The notes beneath the pieces are model-generated. The model saw nothing but the letters and a program-made list of their open reading frames with translations. It ran no database searches and was not told the DNA's origin. DNA of 9,011 nucleotides, from assembly GCA_050999295.1 (NCBI GenBank), contig JBPCPI010000204.1, positions 1 to 9,011 of the forward strand. Reading direction: 5' to 3'. Positions 6,383 through 9,011 of the stretch are shown piece by piece (position 1 is the first letter of the stretch; each line of letters starts with the position of its first letter). The position numbers were made by a program, and so were the translations under genes. The stretch is from JACCQS01 sp050999295 (lineage in GTDB: Bacteria; Actinomycetota; Actinomycetes; Mycobacteriales; Geodermatophilaceae).

Positions 6383-7899
6383 TTTCGGCCTCCTATCAAT
6401 ATTGCGGGCTGCTGACCGGGGTGCCCTGGCGGTCCATCCGAACCTGGTGCTTCCACCAGGCCCTGGTCTCGCACCGAGGTCCGCCACAATGCGCCAGCAC
6501 AACCAACCAGCAGATGGGTTACGACGAACATCACCGTGAAGCTGAAGGCGTCGAAGGTCAACGAGGCGACCGCTGCAGCTGCAAGCGCGGCCGCCAGGGC
6601 CTGGCCCAGGCCGCGGGCAGACTCGTCTGTGCTGGACCAGTGGACACGGCGCCCCAGCGAGTATCCAGTACAAAAGAGACCCACCACGGCCAGGAGCCCC
6701 AGGGCGCCTGTACTGACCAACGTGAGCAGGAACTGATTGTCGAGAATGCGGTACAGGTCTGGGATGTACGTCCCCGGCCCGCGCCCTAAGATAGGATGGT
6801 CCAGCCACTGCGCGAACACGACTGGGTAGTCGGCGGTCCGCGCCTCGGAACTCGGCTCGTTTCCAGTCTCAAGAAACAGCTCTGTGATTGTGGTGAGGAC
6901 CCCAGGGGCGGCGATGGCGATGGCCAGCACTGCTGCCACGCCCAACGGGACCAGATTGAGCAGCGTGCGCAGTCGCAGGACGGCGAAGTAGATGAGCAGT
7001 CCGACGACCGCGGTAAGCAGTCCCGAGCGCGAGACGGACAATGGGATAGCGCCCGCAATCAGGCCTGTCACCAGCCACGTGTGCATCCGATGCGCGGGAG
7101 GGGCGGTGAGTGCGAGGTGAAGAGCCAACGGCAGGCTCATCCCCAGTACCACGCCGAACTCGATAGGATGTGTTGCGGTACCGCCGACCCGATTCAGCCC
7201 GAAACGGTTGATCAGGAACTCGATGTCGGAGTCGTTGACAACTAGGCCCGGAAAGTTAGCCTGTGCGGCCAGATCGATTACGTTGTAGTATTGCAAGATT
7301 CCTACCACAGCCATGAACGACGCGCCAAGCACTACTCGTTCGATCACACGTCGCACTCCTGCGGCGCTCCGGAGCGAGTCCGCAACGAACAGCAGCAGAC
7401 CCAGGGCTCCGAGGAGTCGTAGCATGGCTGCATCGGCACCTGACACCTCTAACGGCGCCAAAGCCCAGAAGTGACCGGCAATGTAACTCGCCAAAGTAGT
7501 GACGAGCAGTAGAAGCGCCAGCAGGCGAACCGGCTGCCTTCCTCGATCGGTCCCCAACGTGGGCGCGCAGCGGGCGTAGAGCCAGAGGAGCAGGAGGCCA
7601 GCCGCGATGATCACCGCGGGGACGCCCACCTGGCCCAGCGGTGCGATGATCCGATTCGCGGGGATCAGGAACGTGACGCCGAGGAGCATGGTGATTGCGG
7701 TGATCTCATCCCGTCGGGAGATCACGACCGCAGCGATTGCCAGCGCACCGAAGAACGCGAGCAGGCTCGTGCCGGGGAGGAGCACCAAGATGAACATCAC
7801 TGCCAGTGCAAGGCCCGTCAGAACCAGCTTCACATGCTGGCGACCGCGCATATCGGCTTTCGCCGCAGGCGACAACTGAATGGCGACCGGCACAGTCAT
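6379..7899 (-). CDS. O-antigen ligase/Wzy-type polysaccharide polymerase
   Basis: Integral membrane protein (506 aa) of the O-antigen ligase (Wzy_C) superfamily, expected to join flipped repeat units outside the membrane. Hydrophobic segments recur from about residue 23 to 107 and from 124 to 205, then 245-265, 275-340 and 390-470, in keeping with 10-12 helices. The large periplasmic loop carries RVGGTATHPIEFG (237-249), SVSRSGLL (288-295) and DHPILGRGPGTYIPD (367-381), followed by DNQFLLTL (387-394). These are typical of actinobacterial Wzy-like ligases, with Arg and His as likely functional residues. The ATG at 7899 overlaps the wzz-like stop as ATGA, so I prefer it to GTG 7932, which would add 11 residues and overlap further. 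The tail is Pro/Gly-rich. A Wzy polymerase is favoured over a ligase because Wzz and Wzx are neighbours. Confidence 0.88.
   Translation of the reverse strand: MTVPVAIQLSPAAKADMRGRQHVKLVLTGLALAVMFILVLLPGTSLLAFFGALAIAAVVISRRDEITAITMLLGVTFLIPANRIIAPLGQVGVPAVIIAAGLLLLWLYARCAPTLGTDRGRQPVRLLALLLLVTTLASYIAGHFWALAPLEVSGADAAMLRLLGALGLLLFVADSLRSAAGVRRVIERVVLGASFMAVVGILQYYNVIDLAAQANFPGLVVNDSDIEFLINRFGLNRVGGTATHPIEFGVVLGMSLPLALHLALTAPPAHRMHTWLVTGLIAGAIPLSVSRSGLLTAVVGLLIYFAVLRLRTLLNLVPLGVAAVLAIAIAAPGVLTTITELFLETGNEPSSEARTADYPVVFAQWLDHPILGRGPGTYIPDLYRILDNQFLLTLVSTGALGLLAVVGLFCTGYSLGRRVHWSSTDESARGLGQALAAALAAAAVASLTFDAFSFTVMFVVTHLLVGCAGALWRTSVRDQGLVEAPGSDGPPGHPGQQPAILIGGRK
6389..6394 (-). promoter_or_regulatory. 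Strong Shine-Dalgarno of the small ORF
   Basis: AGGAGG, 6 nt before ATG 6382, lies inside the last codons of the polymerase gene (Ile-Gly-Gly-Arg-Lys). It is the best ribosome site I saw in the window, and it serves no other start. Confidence 0.7.
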
Positions 7900-8648
7900 C
7901 GGACGGTGCGATCGACGGCCGTAGTCTTCCACTGCTGCTCCGGTGCAACCGTTCTGGAGTCAATCCACAGCGAGCCAGTCTCGATCGAGGTTTCGCGGGC
8001 TTGATCCCACGGGGCTGATCCGGTGTCGTCAGGTCTATGGCCACCGGGTTCACCTGACCGGCGGCGGGCCAGCAAGTAGTCCGTGAAGACGGCGACAGCG
8101 ATCGAGAGAATCACCCCCAGGGCAACGCTGGCTATCAGTACGCGCTGCCGGCTCCCCAGCGACTCCTCGGCCTGCCTGGGCTGTAATGCGTCACTGACGC
8201 TGACCCGGAAGGCCGCTGGTACCGCAGCGTCTGCCTGAAGCACATCCAGCCGAGCATCGAGTGCTTCCGCGATCAGCCGATACGTGGCAAGCGCCCGCTC
8301 CGGAGTGTCGGTGCTCACAGCCACCTTCACGATTCCGTCTTCCTGCACGATCTCGTAGCCGGGATCGCCGCCTTCCTCCTCGACCGCGTTGCGGATGTCA
8401 CCGGAGTCTCCGAGCGCACCCATGACGGCGCCCGTCGTGATCAGATCAAGGAAGCTGTTCCGAGACAGCTGGCTCGCGGCTTCCTCGGAGTCCAAATATG
8501 GTGCCGCCATCGGCAGGACGCCATCGATCTTGTAGGTAGGCTGCACCTGTCGGGAGACGGCCCATCCTCCTGTCACTGCGAGCACTAGCAACGGCATCAG
8601 GACGTACCAACGCCGCACCGCAATCCGTAGCACCGCGAGCAGGTCCAC
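7896..8648 (-). CDS. Wzz/YveK-like chain-length regulator (polysaccharide co-polymerase)
   Basis: Membrane protein (250 aa) predicted to set polymer length with the Wzy polymerase. Topology fits the family: a short cytoplasmic start (LLAVLRIAVRRW), helix 1 at about 15-32, an extracytoplasmic domain rich in acidic residues (33-168), helix 2 at 169-188 (LIASVALGVILSIAVAVF) and a cytoplasmic tail. There is no Walker motif, so it is the short form without the fused tyrosine-kinase domain of Wzc. The tail (189-250) has a single Tyr next to the membrane and no Tyr cluster. The GTG start has GGA 6 nt upstream within AGGAAAGGACC. It lies 33 nt after the sugar-transferase stop. No separate kinase or phosphatase gene is visible in the window. 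Confidence 0.85.
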   Translation of the reverse strand: MDLLAVLRIAVRRWYVLMPLLVLAVTGGWAVSRQVQPTYKIDGVLPMAAPYLDSEEAASQLSRNSFLDLITTGAVMGALGDSGDIRNAVEEEGGDPGYEIVQEDGIVKVAVSTDTPERALATYRLIAEALDARLDVLQADAAVPAAFRVSVSDALQPRQAEESLGSRQRVLIASVALGVILSIAVAVFTDYLLARRRSGEPGGHRPDDTGSAPWDQARETSIETGSLWIDSRTVAPEQQWKTTAVDRTVR

Positions 8649-8681
8649 GCTCGGTCCTTTCCTCGAAACTGGATGGCCAGA

Positions 8682-9011
8682 TCAGTACGCGCCATTACCC
8701 CGCAGCACCGCTCCTGCCGTCTTCCAGATGATCACCATGTCCATGGCGAACGACCAGTTTTCCACATAGCGAAGATCGAGTAGGACGGTCTCCTCCCACG
8801 TGAGGTCGCTGCGGCCGCTGACCTGCCACAGACCGGTGAGCCCCGGCTTCACCAGCAAGCGGCGACGGGCGTCCACGCCGTAAAGCTCCACCTCCACGGA
8901 AAGTGGGGGGCGGGGTCCGACGACCGACATGTCGCCGGCGACCACATTGATCAGCTGCGGGAGCTCGTCCAGCGAGTACCGCCGCAGCACCGCGCCCACC
9001 CGGGTCACCCG
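8682..9011 (-). CDS. Polyprenyl-phosphate sugar-1-phosphate transferase, C-terminal part (cut by window edge)
   Basis: Only the last 109 residues are present; the reading frame stays open to 9011, so the GTG at 9008 is an internal Val and not a start. The visible part is the catalytic C-terminus of the WbaP/WcaJ/CpsE (bacterial sugar transferase) family: TRVGAVLRRYSLDELPQLINV, then GDMSVVGPRPPL, KPGLTGLWQVSGR, DLRYVENWS and a terminal VLRGNGAY. The SLDELPQ acids and the VGPRP turn are hallmarks. The enzyme starts repeat-unit synthesis by moving a sugar-1-phosphate (often Gal or Glc) from a UDP-sugar to undecaprenyl or another polyprenyl phosphate. The N-terminal membrane domain lies outside, so the full length and sugar class cannot be judged. 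Confidence 0.95.
   Translation of the reverse strand, partial: RVTRVGAVLRRYSLDELPQLINVVAGDMSVVGPRPPLSVEVELYGVDARRRLLVKPGLTGLWQVSGRSDLTWEETVLLDLRYVENWSFAMDMVIIWKTAGAVLRGNGAY

Noticed and set aside
6070..6789. A 239-codon open frame on the plus strand
   Set aside because: It lies antisense to the FkbM and polymerase genes, has no domain pattern, and arises from high-GC codon bias on the opposite strand.
6801..7245. Plus-strand frame rich in Gln/Asp/Arg
   Set aside because: Mirror of the membrane-protein gene on the other strand; hydrophobic codons read in reverse give this composition.
7900..7932. GTG 7932 as the polymerase start
   Set aside because: The ATGA overlap at 7896-7899 is the pattern used by neighbouring genes, and the extra 11 residues are polar and run into the wzz-like gene.

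Overview
The window is one stretch of a surface or exopolysaccharide (EPS/capsule) locus from a high-GC bacterium. The GC-rich codon use, frequent GTG starts, 4-nt start/stop overlaps and protein flavour suggest an actinomycete, but no genus can be named from the sequence. Every convincing gene is on the minus strand, so the locus reads from right to left.

Right to left, the first block runs from 9011 to 3594. It holds the C-terminal end of a polyprenyl-phosphate sugar-1-phosphate transferase (initiating enzyme, cut by the window edge), a Wzz-type chain-length protein, a Wzy/O-antigen-ligase-like polymerase, a probable 25-codon small ORF, an FkbM-family methyltransferase, a WecG/TagA/CpsF-family glycosyltransferase and a class I methyltransferase of the Methyltransf_24 type. 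Nearly all the junctions from wzz onward are ATGA or GTGA overlaps or 1-nt gaps, so translation is probably coupled.

After a 93-nt intergenic gap (3501-3593), which holds a promoter-like TATACT and a perfect 24-bp palindrome, a second block follows. It holds another class I SAM methyltransferase, a Wzx-type flippase and a left-handed beta-helix (hexapeptide) acyltransferase. The left end (about 1-750) holds a decayed IS5-like transposase with at least two frameshifts, next to a long imperfect inverted repeat.

Together these genes describe a Wzx/Wzy-dependent pathway: priming on the lipid carrier, addition of at least one sugar by the WecG-type enzyme, methyl and acyl decoration, flipping, polymerisation and length control. 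Only one dedicated glycosyltransferase beyond the primer is present, so the remaining transferases and sugar-nucleotide genes must lie outside the window. I see no wholly new system. The points most worth a second look are the small ORF between polymerase and FkbM gene, the palindrome/promoter gap, the corrected start of the WecG-type gene, and the inverted repeat next to the transposase remnant. I saw no tRNA, rRNA or CRISPR array.
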